DNA of 64,000 nucleotides from positions 1-64,000 of the forward strand of contig NZ_JAENXS010000007.1 of assembly GCF_016612535.1 (NCBI RefSeq). Reading direction: 5' to 3'. The stretch comes from Bradyrhizobium diazoefficiens (GTDB lineage: Bacteria; Pseudomonadota; Alphaproteobacteria; Rhizobiales; Xanthobacteraceae). The translations under genes and the position numbers were made by a program. The notes under the pieces were generated by a model that was not told the origin of the DNA, made no database searches, and saw only the letters and a program-made list of their open reading frames with translations. Below are positions 42,062 to 50,464 of the stretch, piece after piece. The number at the start of each line of letters is the position of its first letter. Within the stretch, counting starts at the first letter, position 1.

Positions 42062-43594
42062 ATGACAGACAATTCTGCGACCCAGGAACGGATCTTCGCG
42101 GCATTGACGGCGCATGCCGGCGTGAAGCGGATCGACACGCACGCAGCTTCGGTCTTCCTTGACGGGACGCGCGCGCTGAAGATCAAGCGGGCGGTCAAGT
42201 TTCCATTCCTCGACTATTCGACGCTCGAGAAACGCAAGGCCGCCTGCGAGGAGGAGGTGCGGATCAACCGGCCGCACGCACCACAAATCTATCATCGCGT
42301 CGTGGCCATCACAGAAGAGCCAGACGGATCAGTGAAGGTCGACGGCCGCGGCCATCCGATCGAATACGCAGTCGACATGTCGCGTTTCGACGAAGGCCGG
42401 ACGCTGGATCATCTGGCGAAGGCGCTACAGTTCGACGTTGACCTTGCGTCAGCCATCGCCGACGCGATCGTGGCGTCGCACGCGGCAGCGACGCCTGCCG
42501 ATGGCAGGGCATGGGTTTCCTCGATCCCTGCCCTGATCGACGGCAACAGCAATGGGCTGCGGAACGGCAATCATCTTCAGGGCGCGGAGATCGAACAGCT
42601 GACGCAAGCTTCCCACGAGGCATTCCTGCGCGCCCGCCCCCTGCTGGAGGAGCGCGGTCGCCGGGGATTCGTGCGCCGTTGCCACGGCGACCTGCATTTG
42701 GCGAATATCGTGCTGATCGAGCGGCAGCCCGTCCTGTTCGACGCCATCGAATTCGACGCGAAGATGGCGACTGTCGACGTGCTCTACGACCTCGCATTCA
42801 CACTGATGGATCTGTTGCGCCACGATCAGTCGCTTGCCGCAAACATCGTCCTGAATCGCTATCTTGCTGCGACGTGGGCCGAAAATCTCGACGCGCTCGG
42901 CGTGCTGCCGCTGTTCATGTCCGTACGGGCGGCGATCCGCGCCCAGGTGGCGCTGGCACGGCTGAAGCCGCCCCATTCCGACGATGCCGGCATCCTCGAC
43001 GAAGCACGCTGCTATTTTGACCTTACCCGGGCGCTGATCCACCCTCCCTCCCCGCGTCTGATCGGGGTGGGCGGACTGTCGGGTACCGGCAAGACGGTTT
43101 TGGCGCGCGCGCTCGCGCCGACTGTGGCGCCGCAGCCGGGCGCCGTGGTCTTGCGCAGCGACGTCATTCGCAAGCAGATGTTCGGGCTCGTCGACACGGA
43201 GCGGTTGCCGCCATCCGCATACACGCCCGAGCTTGCGGAACGGGTCTACGAGACGTTGGCCCAATGCGCCCGCCGTGTGCTCGCCCAGGGCCATTCGGCG
43301 ATCGTCGATGGCGTATTCGCGCGCGATTTCGAGCGAGATGCCTTCGCCACGCTAGCCCGGGATTGCAACGTGCCTCTCACCGGCCTCTTCCTGGTCGCGG
43401 ATCTGGAGACCCGGCAGGCCCGAATCGGTAGCCGCCGAGGCGACGCATCCGACGCCACGCAAGAGGTTGCTGCGTTGCAAGAGCACTATAATATCGGGCA
43501 TATCGGTTGGGCGACCATCGACGCATCCGGGACACAAGCGCAGACGCTCCAGAGCTGCCTGGACGCGATCGCCGAGAGCAGTAAGGCAATCTGA
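42062..43594 (+). CDS. Bifunctional APH-like kinase and P-loop ATP-binding protein
   Basis: The 510-residue protein has an N-terminal aminoglycoside-phosphotransferase-like fold with the Brenner motif HGDLHLANI starting at His208 and 'LFDAIEFD', and a C-terminal P-loop kinase domain with Walker A 'GLSGTGKT' near 338-345 and a zeta-toxin/gluconate-kinase-like 'LRSDVIRK'. Such two-kinase proteins of unknown substrate recur in proteobacterial stress clusters. It is not expected to confer resistance by itself. It forms an operon with the CHAD gene. Confidence 0.85.
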   Translation: MTDNSATQERIFAALTAHAGVKRIDTHAASVFLDGTRALKIKRAVKFPFLDYSTLEKRKAACEEEVRINRPHAPQIYHRVVAITEEPDGSVKVDGRGHPIEYAVDMSRFDEGRTLDHLAKALQFDVDLASAIADAIVASHAAATPADGRAWVSSIPALIDGNSNGLRNGNHLQGAEIEQLTQASHEAFLRARPLLEERGRRGFVRRCHGDLHLANIVLIERQPVLFDAIEFDAKMATVDVLYDLAFTLMDLLRHDQSLAANIVLNRYLAATWAENLDALGVLPLFMSVRAAIRAQVALARLKPPHSDDAGILDEARCYFDLTRALIHPPSPRLIGVGGLSGTGKTVLARALAPTVAPQPGAVVLRSDVIRKQMFGLVDTERLPPSAYTPELAERVYETLAQCARRVLAQGHSAIVDGVFARDFERDAFATLARDCNVPLTGLFLVADLETRQARIGSRRGDASDATQEVAALQEHYNIGHIGWATIDASGTQAQTLQSCLDAIAESSKAI

Positions 43595-43609
43595 TTGGCG
43601 CGGACCAGG

Positions 43610-44584
43610 ATGGCGCGACCCACCAAGAGTTCGACGGCGACCGCTCGCGTCAGGCCGGCCCCAGGCCGCGCTACGCTGCCGGGCCGCCTCAGCCCCGGCA
43701 TGGCCTGCGACACGGCCTTTCGAATCATCGCCCGCCGTCACCTCGCCGCCGTCCTCGCCCAGCACGAGGGCACCTGCCGTGGCGATCCGGGCGCGCTGCA
43801 CCAGATCCGAATCGCGCTGACCCATCTGCGCACCGCCATTCGCTTCTTTTCGCCCATGGTCGACGATGCGCTGCGCCCCAAAGTCTGGGCCGAGTTGAGG
43901 TGGCTGAATAGCCAGCTTGGCATGGTGCGCGATCTCGACGTGGCGATTGAACGCATCGTGGCCGAGACCGGCGACGAGCTCGCCGTGATCGCCGAGCTGC
44001 AGCACTGGGACGAAAAGCGCGCCGAGAGCCATCGCCTGCTGGCTCGCGCGCTGCAATCCGCGCGATATCGCCGCCTGGTCGAACAGATATCGAGCTGGAT
44101 CGAGAGCGGCCCGTGGTCAACCCGGCGCAGCAAGGAGGCCATCAGACTACGCCGCGGCCCGCTTGCCGATCACGCGACAGCGCAGCTGATCGAATGGGAA
44201 AGGACGCTACTCAGGAAAGCCCGAAAGTTGCGCAAGCTCGACGTCGAGAAACGGCACAAGCTGCGGATTCTCAACAAACGACTGACCTATTCGATCGAGT
44301 CGCTGGAGGATTTGTTCGCCGAAAAGTCGCTGACGAAGCAGAAGTCGATCCTCAAGCAATTGCGCAAGGCGCAAAAGTCCCTCGGGCGGTTGAACGACGA
44401 TGCGCGCGGTCAGACGCTGGCCGCATCACTGAACGAGGCCATACCCGCGGCTAGTATTCGCTTTCTCGACCGCAAGCGGGAAAAGAAGCTGTTGCGAACC
44501 GCTTCGACGGCATATCGCAAACTGGACAAGGCCAAGCCCTTCCGCTCTTCCGACCTGACGCCGGATTCGGAGCCGGAGGACTAA
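43610..44584 (+). CDS. CHAD-domain protein
   Basis: A protein of about 324 residues with a CHAD domain from about residue 25: 'ALHQIRIALTHLRTAIRFF' (in part), 'LGMVRDLDVAIER', 'KLRKLDVEKRHKLRILNKRL' (in part) and 'LGRLNDDARG' carry its conserved histidines and basic residues, which bind polyphosphate. CHAD proteins localise to polyphosphate granules. The start is uncertain: ATG 43610 is used; a TTG at 43595, just after the kinase stop, gives five more residues. Its stop overlaps that of the convergent PHB synthase gene within CTAA at 44581-44584. Confidence 0.88.
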   Translation: MARPTKSSTATARVRPAPGRATLPGRLSPGMACDTAFRIIARRHLAAVLAQHEGTCRGDPGALHQIRIALTHLRTAIRFFSPMVDDALRPKVWAELRWLNSQLGMVRDLDVAIERIVAETGDELAVIAELQHWDEKRAESHRLLARALQSARYRRLVEQISSWIESGPWSTRRSKEAIRLRRGPLADHATAQLIEWERTLLRKARKLRKLDVEKRHKLRILNKRLTYSIESLEDLFAEKSLTKQKSILKQLRKAQKSLGRLNDDARGQTLAASLNEAIPAASIRFLDRKREKKLLRTASTAYRKLDKAKPFRSSDLTPDSEPED

Positions 44585-46413
44585 ATGTGGATGTAGTCGC
44601 CGGGTGCATCCGGCAGGCTATCGATGTCTCCATACCCGATCGGCGGCGGATCACAGGGCTCGCCGGACCTCGCGATGAGCCAGCGGGTCCATTCCGGCCA
44701 CCACGATCCCTCGACATGGGGCGCCAGCTTCAGCCATTCATCCGGACCGACATAGGGCCCGTCAGCGGCCTTGGTCATCACCTGATAGTTGTGTCCAGGC
44801 TCGTCGGGCGGCGCGACGACACCGGCATTGTGGCCACCGCTGGTCAACAGGAAGGTCAGGTCGGCATCGACCTGATAGTGGAGTTTGTGCACGGACCGCC
44901 ACGGCGCGACGTGATCGCCGAGCGTGCCGACCACGAACATCGGCACATGAATGTCGGAAAGCGAAATGCTTTGGCCCTCGACACGGTAACGTCCTTCGGC
45001 GAGATCATTGTCAAGGAACAATTTGCGCAGATATTCCGAATGCATGCGATAGGGCAGTCGCGTCGCATCGGCGTTCCAGGCCATCAGATCGCTGAGCGGT
45101 GCCGCCTCGCCCATCAAATAATCGTGCGACAAATGCGACCAGATCAGATCGTTCGAACGCAGCAGCGCGAACGCGCCGGACATCTGTGCCGTGTCGAGGT
45201 AGCCTCGTTGCCACATCATGTCTTCGAGGAAGGCAACCTGGCTTTCGTTGATAAAGAGCGTCAGCTCGCCGGCCTCGGTGAAGTCGGTCTGCGCGGCAAG
45301 GAGAGTGACGGTGCCGAGACGCTCGTCGCCGTCGCGCGCCATCGCGGCGGCAGCGATCGACAGCAAGGTGCCGCCCAGACAATAGCCGAGCGCATGGATC
45401 TTCTGCCCGGGCAGGATTCGGCCGATCGCATCCAGCGCGGCCATTACGCCGAGCCTGCGATAGTCGTCGAACGCAACATCCCGATCCCTGGCATCCGCGT
45501 TGCGCCATGAGACCGCAAACACGGTAAAGCCCTGATCGGTGAGATATTTGACCAGCGAATTTTGCGGCGACAGATCGAGAATATAGTATTTCATGATCCA
45601 GGCCGGCACGATCAGGATCGGCTCGGCCTGCACTTTCGCGGTCGTCGGATAGTACTGGATCAGTTCGATCAGCTCGTTGCGGTAGACGACCTTGCCAGGA
45701 GAGGCCGCAACCGTTTTGCCGACGACAAACTGCTCGTTGCCGACGGGTTTGGCAGCCGAGAGCATCCGCATCAGGTCGCCGCACCAGTTCTGCCAACCGA
45801 AGACAAAATTCTCTCCTCCACTCTGAAACGTCTTCTCCAGCACCTCCGGGTTGGTCATTACGAAATTCGACGGCGCCAGCATATCGAGCATCTGGCGCAC
45901 CGAGAATTCGACGATGGCTTCGTTCGCCCGCGAGACGCCGCGAACGCCGGTCGCGGCGTCGTGCCACCAGCGCTCTCCGAGCAGGAACGCTTGCGCAAGC
46001 AGATTAAAGGGCGGAGCCTCCCATTGCGGCTGCTTGAAACGGCGGTCTTGTCCCTCCGGTCGGATCACGGACCAGGGCGTTTGCCCCGGTGACGTCGCGT
46101 GCGCGACGGCTTTCAAAAAACGGCTGGTGTCACGAAGGACGTTGCCAGCGAGGTCCATCCGTCGCTGCGGCGCCGCGGCAAGATGGGAGCTCCAATCGAG
46201 CCAGGCGAGCAGCAAGGCCGACGGCGAAATCCCGCCCGTGAACCGCGCCAACATCGCATGGAACGTGCGGTCGAAAAGGTAGGGTTCTGATGCGGATTTG
46301 GTGGCTGAGGTCGGGGCAGTCGTCGCAGATGGAGCGACGCCCGCAAGGGGGGCAACGGAAGGCGCCGGCAACACCGGCTCTTCGGTCCGAGGAAGGATTT
46401 TCACAACGCTCAT
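44581..46413 (-). CDS. phaC: Poly(3-hydroxybutyrate) polymerase, class I PhaC
   Basis: The 610-residue protein matches class I PHA synthases in length and motifs. The lipase-like box GYCLGG contains the catalytic Cys345; downstream are 'PLSDLMAWNADATRLP' and 'SGGHNAGVV', supplying the catalytic Asp-His region. N-terminal about 55 residues are Pro/Ala-rich. ATG 46413 has AGGA upstream; a TTG at 46422 is in frame. It has its own FNR-type promoter (box 46479-46492, TATCCT at 46456-46451). No phaAB or phasin lies next to it, suggesting a second synthase used when oxygen is low and reducing power accumulates. Confidence 0.9.
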   Translation of the reverse strand: MSVVKILPRTEEPVLPAPSVAPLAGVAPSATTAPTSATKSASEPYLFDRTFHAMLARFTGGISPSALLLAWLDWSSHLAAAPQRRMDLAGNVLRDTSRFLKAVAHATSPGQTPWSVIRPEGQDRRFKQPQWEAPPFNLLAQAFLLGERWWHDAATGVRGVSRANEAIVEFSVRQMLDMLAPSNFVMTNPEVLEKTFQSGGENFVFGWQNWCGDLMRMLSAAKPVGNEQFVVGKTVAASPGKVVYRNELIELIQYYPTTAKVQAEPILIVPAWIMKYYILDLSPQNSLVKYLTDQGFTVFAVSWRNADARDRDVAFDDYRRLGVMAALDAIGRILPGQKIHALGYCLGGTLLSIAAAAMARDGDERLGTVTLLAAQTDFTEAGELTLFINESQVAFLEDMMWQRGYLDTAQMSGAFALLRSNDLIWSHLSHDYLMGEAAPLSDLMAWNADATRLPYRMHSEYLRKLFLDNDLAEGRYRVEGQSISLSDIHVPMFVVGTLGDHVAPWRSVHKLHYQVDADLTFLLTSGGHNAGVVAPPDEPGHNYQVMTKAADGPYVGPDEWLKLAPHVEGSWWPEWTRWLIARSGEPCDPPPIGYGDIDSLPDAPGDYIHI

Positions 46414-46478
46414 GGCCAGCAATTCCTGCGCGCTTCGGTCTGTGAGCGGCAGGATATGGCCGCCCGCTCGGAAGAGCG

Positions 46479-46492
46479 TTGAGCTGCATCAA
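46479..46492 (-). promoter_or_regulatory. FNR box for phaC
   Basis: TTGAGCTGCATCAA. TATCCT at 46456-46451 on the same strand is exactly at the -10 position expected for a box at -41.5. An imperfect second site TTGATCACAATCGC lies at 46502-46515. Confidence 0.72.
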
Positions 46493-46542
46493 TTCCAGAG
46501 ATTGATCACAATCGCTTAACCAGGAAGGACTGGCCCGTCGGC

Positions 46543-46556
46543 TTGACCTGCGTCAA
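46543..46556 (+). promoter_or_regulatory. FNR box for the CBS-BON gene
   Basis: TTGACCTGCGTCAA, identical to 37393-37406. TAGATT at 46578-46583 is the -10 candidate; the ATG lies 65 bases after the box. Confidence 0.72.
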
Positions 46557-46620
46557 GTCCCACCGCGGGGCCTGATCTAGATTTTGTCTATCGCAGTTTG
46601 ATAATCAAGCGGAGCATTCC

Positions 46621-47349
46621 ATGCGCGCCCACCAGATCATGACCCGGTCGGTCATCTCGGTCACGCCCGATACCAGCATCGTCGATGCGGCGAACATCAT
46701 GCTGAAGCGTCACGTCAGCGGCCTCACCGTGGTCGACGACAGCGGCAAGCTGGTCGGCGTGGTCTCGGAGGGCGACTTCATCCGCCGTAGCGAAATCGGC
46801 ACCGGGCGCAAGCGCGGCCGCTGGCTGCGGTTCATTCTCGGCTCGGGCAAGACGGCCAGCGATTTTGTCCACGAACACGGCCGCAAGGTATCGGAAGTCA
46901 TGACCGCATCGCCTGTCACCATTACCGAAGATACTGCGCTTGCAGAGATCGTCGATCTCATGGAACGGAACAACGTGAAGCGGCTACCGGTGGTTCGCGG
47001 CGACAAGGTCGTCGGCATCGTGTCGCGCGCCAACCTTCTGCAGACCGTCGCGGGCCTCGCCCGCGAGGTTCCGGATCCGACCGCCGACGACGATCACATC
47101 CGCGGCCACATTATTGATGCCATGGAGAAGCACGAGTGGTGCCCGTTCGGGCTGAACGTCATTGTGCGTGACGGCGTCGTTCACTTGAGCGGCGTCATTA
47201 CCGAGGAGCGTGCGCGGCAGGCAGCGGTCGTTGCCGCGGAGAATGTCGATGGTGTCAAGAAAGTGCACGACCATCTCTGCTGGGTCGACACGATGTCAGG
47301 CGTCTATCTGAATTCACCCGAAGACGACGACCTCGCCAAGGCAAGTTGA
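46621..47349 (+). CDS. CBS-pair and BON domain protein
   Basis: The 242-residue protein has two CBS motifs (about 5-60, 'TVVDDSGKLVGVVSEGD' in part; about 88-145, 'RLPVVRGDKVVGIVSRANL' in part) and a BON domain (about 160-225). CBS pairs bind adenosyl nucleotides; BON domains bind lipid or membranes. Together they suggest an energy-state sensor near the membrane. GGAG precedes the ATG. FNR box upstream. Confidence 0.88.
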   Translation: MRAHQIMTRSVISVTPDTSIVDAANIMLKRHVSGLTVVDDSGKLVGVVSEGDFIRRSEIGTGRKRGRWLRFILGSGKTASDFVHEHGRKVSEVMTASPVTITEDTALAEIVDLMERNNVKRLPVVRGDKVVGIVSRANLLQTVAGLAREVPDPTADDDHIRGHIIDAMEKHEWCPFGLNVIVRDGVVHLSGVITEERARQAAVVAAENVDGVKKVHDHLCWVDTMSGVYLNSPEDDDLAKAS

Positions 47350-47374
47350 AGAGGCTGGATGACCGGCAGCGCGA

Positions 47375-47839
47375 TCAGCGGGGAATGACGGCGGTGGCTT
47401 CGATCTCGACGCGGGCCGCCTTCTCGACGAGACGGACGACCTGAATCAGCGCCATCGCGGGATAGTGCGCGCCGAAGATCGTGCGATAGATCTTGCCGAG
47501 TTCCCTCAGGTTTGCGAGGTACTCGTCCATGTCGACGACGTACCAAGTCAGGCGAACGAGGTGCTCGGGCCGCGCACCGGCCTCGGCAAGGATATCGGCG
47601 ATGTTGCTCAGGGTCTGGCGCACCTGCGCGACGAAGCCATCCGCGAGACGTTCCTCGGCATCCCAGCCAATCACACCACCAGTGACGACGATGCGCCCCT
47701 CGGCGGCCATGCCATTGGCATAGCCTTTCGGCATCGGCCAGCCGGACGGCTGGAGCACCTGCGCCCTCGGGCCGGTGTGATCCTCGGCTGCAGTGGGCAG
47801 CACCGCAAGCTGTGGGCCTTTCGGCGTCGTTCCGGACAA
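47375..47839 (-). CDS. RidA/YjgF-family enamine/imine deaminase
   Basis: A 154-residue RidA-family protein ('GRIVVTGGVIGWD', 'QVRQTLSNIADILAEAGA' and a C-terminal 'VRLVEKAARVEIEATAVIP' region, quoted in part) with a somewhat long N-terminus. The TTG at 47839 has GAGGA upstream, and the gene follows the CoA ligase stop by 15 bases, so the two are co-transcribed. RidA proteins hydrolyse enamines/imines to ketones and ammonia. In a 2-aminobenzoyl-CoA pathway the dearomatised product is an enamine, a natural substrate (inference). Confidence 0.87.
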   Translation of the reverse strand: MSGTTPKGPQLAVLPTAAEDHTGPRAQVLQPSGWPMPKGYANGMAAEGRIVVTGGVIGWDAEERLADGFVAQVRQTLSNIADILAEAGARPEHLVRLTWYVVDMDEYLANLRELGKIYRTIFGAHYPAMALIQVVRLVEKAARVEIEATAVIPR

Positions 47840-47854
47840 TTTTCGATCCTCATC

Positions 47855-49546
47855 TCATTCTGTGGCAGCGCCGGAAGACGTTGCAGCCGCCTGCGCCAGT
47901 AGTCGCAAGGCAAAGCGCTTCAATTTGCCGGTCTCGGTCTTCGGCAGCTGCGTCACGAACTCGATCGCACGCGGATATTTGTACGGAGCGATCTCGCGTT
48001 TGACATGCTCCTGCAACTCGGCCGCGAGCTGAGCATCGGGCCTCACGCCGGGCGCGGCAATGACGTAGGCCTTCACGATCATCCCGCGCGCCTCGTCCGG
48101 CGCACCGACGACGCCGCATTCGGCAACCGCCGCATGAGTCAGCAACGCCGCTTCGACGTCCGTGCCAGCGATGTTGTAGCCGGCCGACACGATCATGTCG
48201 TCGGAGCGCGACTGATACCAGAAGTAACCGTCGGTATCCATGAGATAGGTGTCACCGGTGATGTTCCAGCCGTTCTGGACGTATTTCCGCTGCCGCTCGT
48301 CAGCGAGATAACGACAGCCGGTCGGCCCCCGCACCGCGAGCTTCCCCATCGTGCCCGGCGGCAAATCATTGCCGTCATCGTCGACGATCTTGGCCTCATA
48401 GCCGGGCACGGGCTTGCCGGTCGCGCCCGGACGGATTTCGTCCTCGGTCGCGCTGATGAAGATGTGCAGCATCTCGGTCGAGCCAATACCGTCCATCAGC
48501 TTTATGCCGGTGGCCTTCAGCCAGGCATCAAATGTCGGCTTGGGCAGCGTCTCGCCCGCTGAGACGCATTTCCGCAGCGAAGAAATGTCGCGGCCCGGAA
48601 GCTTGCCGATCATGGCACGATAAGCGGTCGGCGCAGTGAAGCAGACCGTGGTCTTGTATCGTTCGATTGCCGTCAAGATGTCGTCGGTCGTCGTCTTCTC
48701 GAGAACAACGAACGACGCGCCGATATGCATCGGAAACAATACGCCACCGAAGCCGAACGTGAAGGCAAGCGGCGCCGAGCCGACGAAGCGATCTTTCGGC
48801 CCGGCCCGCAAGATGTTGCGCGCGTAGCCGTCGCACACTGCCAGCATGTCCCGGTGGAAGTGCATGGTGCCCTTCGGATCGCCGGTGGTACCCGAGGTGA
48901 AGGCGATCAAGCAGACGTCATCGGAAGCCGTATCGACCGCCGTGAACTCCGGATTCGCATCCGCAATCAGCGCCTCGAGCGATTCGCCCCCGCCATTGCC
49001 CCAATAAACCACGTGTTTGAGGCCGGGCGCCGCAGTCTTCGCCTTCTCCATCTCCTCGGAGAGCTTTCCATCGCAGAGCGCGAGCGTGATCTCCGCCTTC
49101 TGGATCGGATAGGAAAGCTCCTTGGCGCGCAACAGAGGCATCGTCGCCACGCAAATGCCGCCGGCCTTGATCACCGCGAGATAGGTCGCAACCATCATCG
49201 GGCTGTTGGCAGAGCGCAACAGCACGCGCCCCCCGGTGACGAGACCAAGCTTGCCGACCAGCACATTGGCGATGCGGTTCACCAGTGCTTGCAGCTCACG
49301 ATAAGTATAGCTGACGGCAGGACTGATGACGCAAGACGCGTCACCGTGGCCCTGTTCAACCCAGCGATCGAGGAAGTAGCTGACGCAGTTCAGACGCGAC
49401 GGATAATTCAGCTCCGGCCGTGTGAAGATGAACTCCGGCCAGAGCTCGGGCGGCGGCAGATGCGCCCGCGCAAACGTATCGACATGGGCCGTCGCGGCAT
49501 TGCCGTCATGCGAGCCCGAGAGTTGAACCTTGGCGGCGTTGGCCAT
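47855..49546 (-). CDS. Benzoate-CoA ligase family enzyme (probable 2-aminobenzoate-CoA ligase)
   Basis: The 563-residue AMP-forming ligase has the P-loop TSGTTGDPKG at 217-226, 'GSTEMLHIF' and 'GWNITGDTY' motifs and the C-terminal lysine in 'PKTETGKLKRF'. Sequence style matches benzoate/aminobenzoate-CoA ligases. ATG 49546 has GGAG upstream; the longer frame to 49645 would run across the operator. It activates an aromatic acid to its CoA ester in the cytoplasm as the first step of the pathway. A MarR-type operator copy lies at 49597-49611. Confidence 0.87.
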   Translation of the reverse strand: MANAAKVQLSGSHDGNAATAHVDTFARAHLPPPELWPEFIFTRPELNYPSRLNCVSYFLDRWVEQGHGDASCVISPAVSYTYRELQALVNRIANVLVGKLGLVTGGRVLLRSANSPMMVATYLAVIKAGGICVATMPLLRAKELSYPIQKAEITLALCDGKLSEEMEKAKTAAPGLKHVVYWGNGGGESLEALIADANPEFTAVDTASDDVCLIAFTSGTTGDPKGTMHFHRDMLAVCDGYARNILRAGPKDRFVGSAPLAFTFGFGGVLFPMHIGASFVVLEKTTTDDILTAIERYKTTVCFTAPTAYRAMIGKLPGRDISSLRKCVSAGETLPKPTFDAWLKATGIKLMDGIGSTEMLHIFISATEDEIRPGATGKPVPGYEAKIVDDDGNDLPPGTMGKLAVRGPTGCRYLADERQRKYVQNGWNITGDTYLMDTDGYFWYQSRSDDMIVSAGYNIAGTDVEAALLTHAAVAECGVVGAPDEARGMIVKAYVIAAPGVRPDAQLAAELQEHVKREIAPYKYPRAIEFVTQLPKTETGKLKRFALRLLAQAAATSSGAATE

Positions 49547-49596
49547 CGCACGCTCCTTTGCGCATGGAAAGCACCCGGCAGCACTATCTGGAAAAC

Positions 49597-49611
49597 ATTT
49601 TAGGCTTAAAG
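49597..49611 (-). promoter_or_regulatory. Putative MarR operator, site A
   Basis: On the minus strand this reads CTTTAAGCCTAAAAT, sharing CCTAAAAT and TTTAAG with site C. It lies 50 bases upstream of the CoA ligase gene. Confidence 0.6.
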
Positions 49612-49693
49612 CAATTCGGCGCAATAGCGGATTTTGGGCATCCATGCACTTTCCTGCAGCAAAATGGGTCTGGTGGCTGGTCGGCCCGTGGAC

Positions 49694-50185
49694 TTAAGGC
49701 TTGCGTCGCGCGGCCGATTTCTGCGCCGACGCCTTGGTCTTGGCCAGGAGCCGCATCAACTCGCGCACGTCCTTCGGCGTCAAATCGGCGAAGAGATCGG
49801 CGATCCAGGTCTCGTGTTCCGAGGCCATCCTGCGAAACTCGGCACGCCCGAGTTTCGTGAGGCGGATCACCTGGACACGGCGGTCCGTCTCCGAAGTGCG
49901 GCGGTCGAGATGGCCGGATTCCACCAGGCGCTCGACGAGGCCGGTGACGTTGCCGTTGGACACCATCATGCGCTTGGAGACGTCCGACAGCGTCATGCCA
50001 TCAGGCGCCTTGTCGAGCTGCGCCATCAGATCGAAACGGGGAAGCGTGACATCGAAACGCTGCCGCAGCCGGCCGCGAACCTCGCCCTCGATCAGGGTCG
50101 TGCAGGTCAGAAGGCGCAGCCACAACCGAAGCTCTTCGGCATGGTCCTCCGGCGTTTCGACGGCTTTGGTCTCGGAATCGAGCAT
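49694..50185 (-). CDS. MarR-family regulator of the aromatic pathway
   Basis: A 163-residue MarR protein with a winged helix ('TLSDVSKRMMVSNGNVTGLVERL' in part; wing 'RRTSETDRRVQVIRLT' in part). ATG 50185 lacks a good Shine-Dalgarno sequence; upstream non-ATG starts up to 50272 are in frame. It resembles BadR/aminobenzoate-type MarR regulators, which respond to aromatic acyl-CoAs (family knowledge). It lies between the ligase and the binding-protein gene and five matching dyads occur in the promoters around it. Confidence 0.85.
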   Translation of the reverse strand: MLDSETKAVETPEDHAEELRLWLRLLTCTTLIEGEVRGRLRQRFDVTLPRFDLMAQLDKAPDGMTLSDVSKRMMVSNGNVTGLVERLVESGHLDRRTSETDRRVQVIRLTKLGRAEFRRMASEHETWIADLFADLTPKDVRELMRLLAKTKASAQKSAARRKP

Positions 50186-50306
50186 CTTGATGCAGTCACT
50201 GACAGTTGGCAGGAGCGGAGGCCACGGATTCCCCAACGTTTTGAGCTTCAAATAAATCGGCACCGGCCGCAAGCCTAAAGCTGCAACAATCGCCGCACGC
50301 TGTTTT

Positions 50307-50321
50307 CTTTAAGTTTCAAGC
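50307..50321 (+). promoter_or_regulatory. Putative MarR operator, site B
   Basis: CTTTAAGTTTCAAGC in the 279-base gap between the marR gene and the binding-protein gene. A further core match AAGCCTAAAG is at 50271-50280. Apart from these the gap shows nothing recognisable. Confidence 0.5.
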
Positions 50322-50464
50322 AATTGGCGCGCCGCTTGCATGCATTCGTCTGCACGAGGGCACAACGCCTTCGGCCCTTCCTTGCCGCGGCAGCCATCAT
50401 CGGAATAAGCTTCGATCGGAGTACGCGGCTTGCGACGCAAGCCGATAGTCACGGGGGACGGATC

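Noticed and set aside
42062..43594. Aminoglycoside resistance gene
   Set aside because: Only the fold and Brenner motif are shared; the fusion to a second P-loop kinase and the stress-cluster context point to another substrate.
46502..46515. A ninth FNR box TTGATCACAATCGC
   Set aside because: The second half site is degenerate (TCGC instead of TCAA); kept only as an imperfect neighbour of the phaC box.
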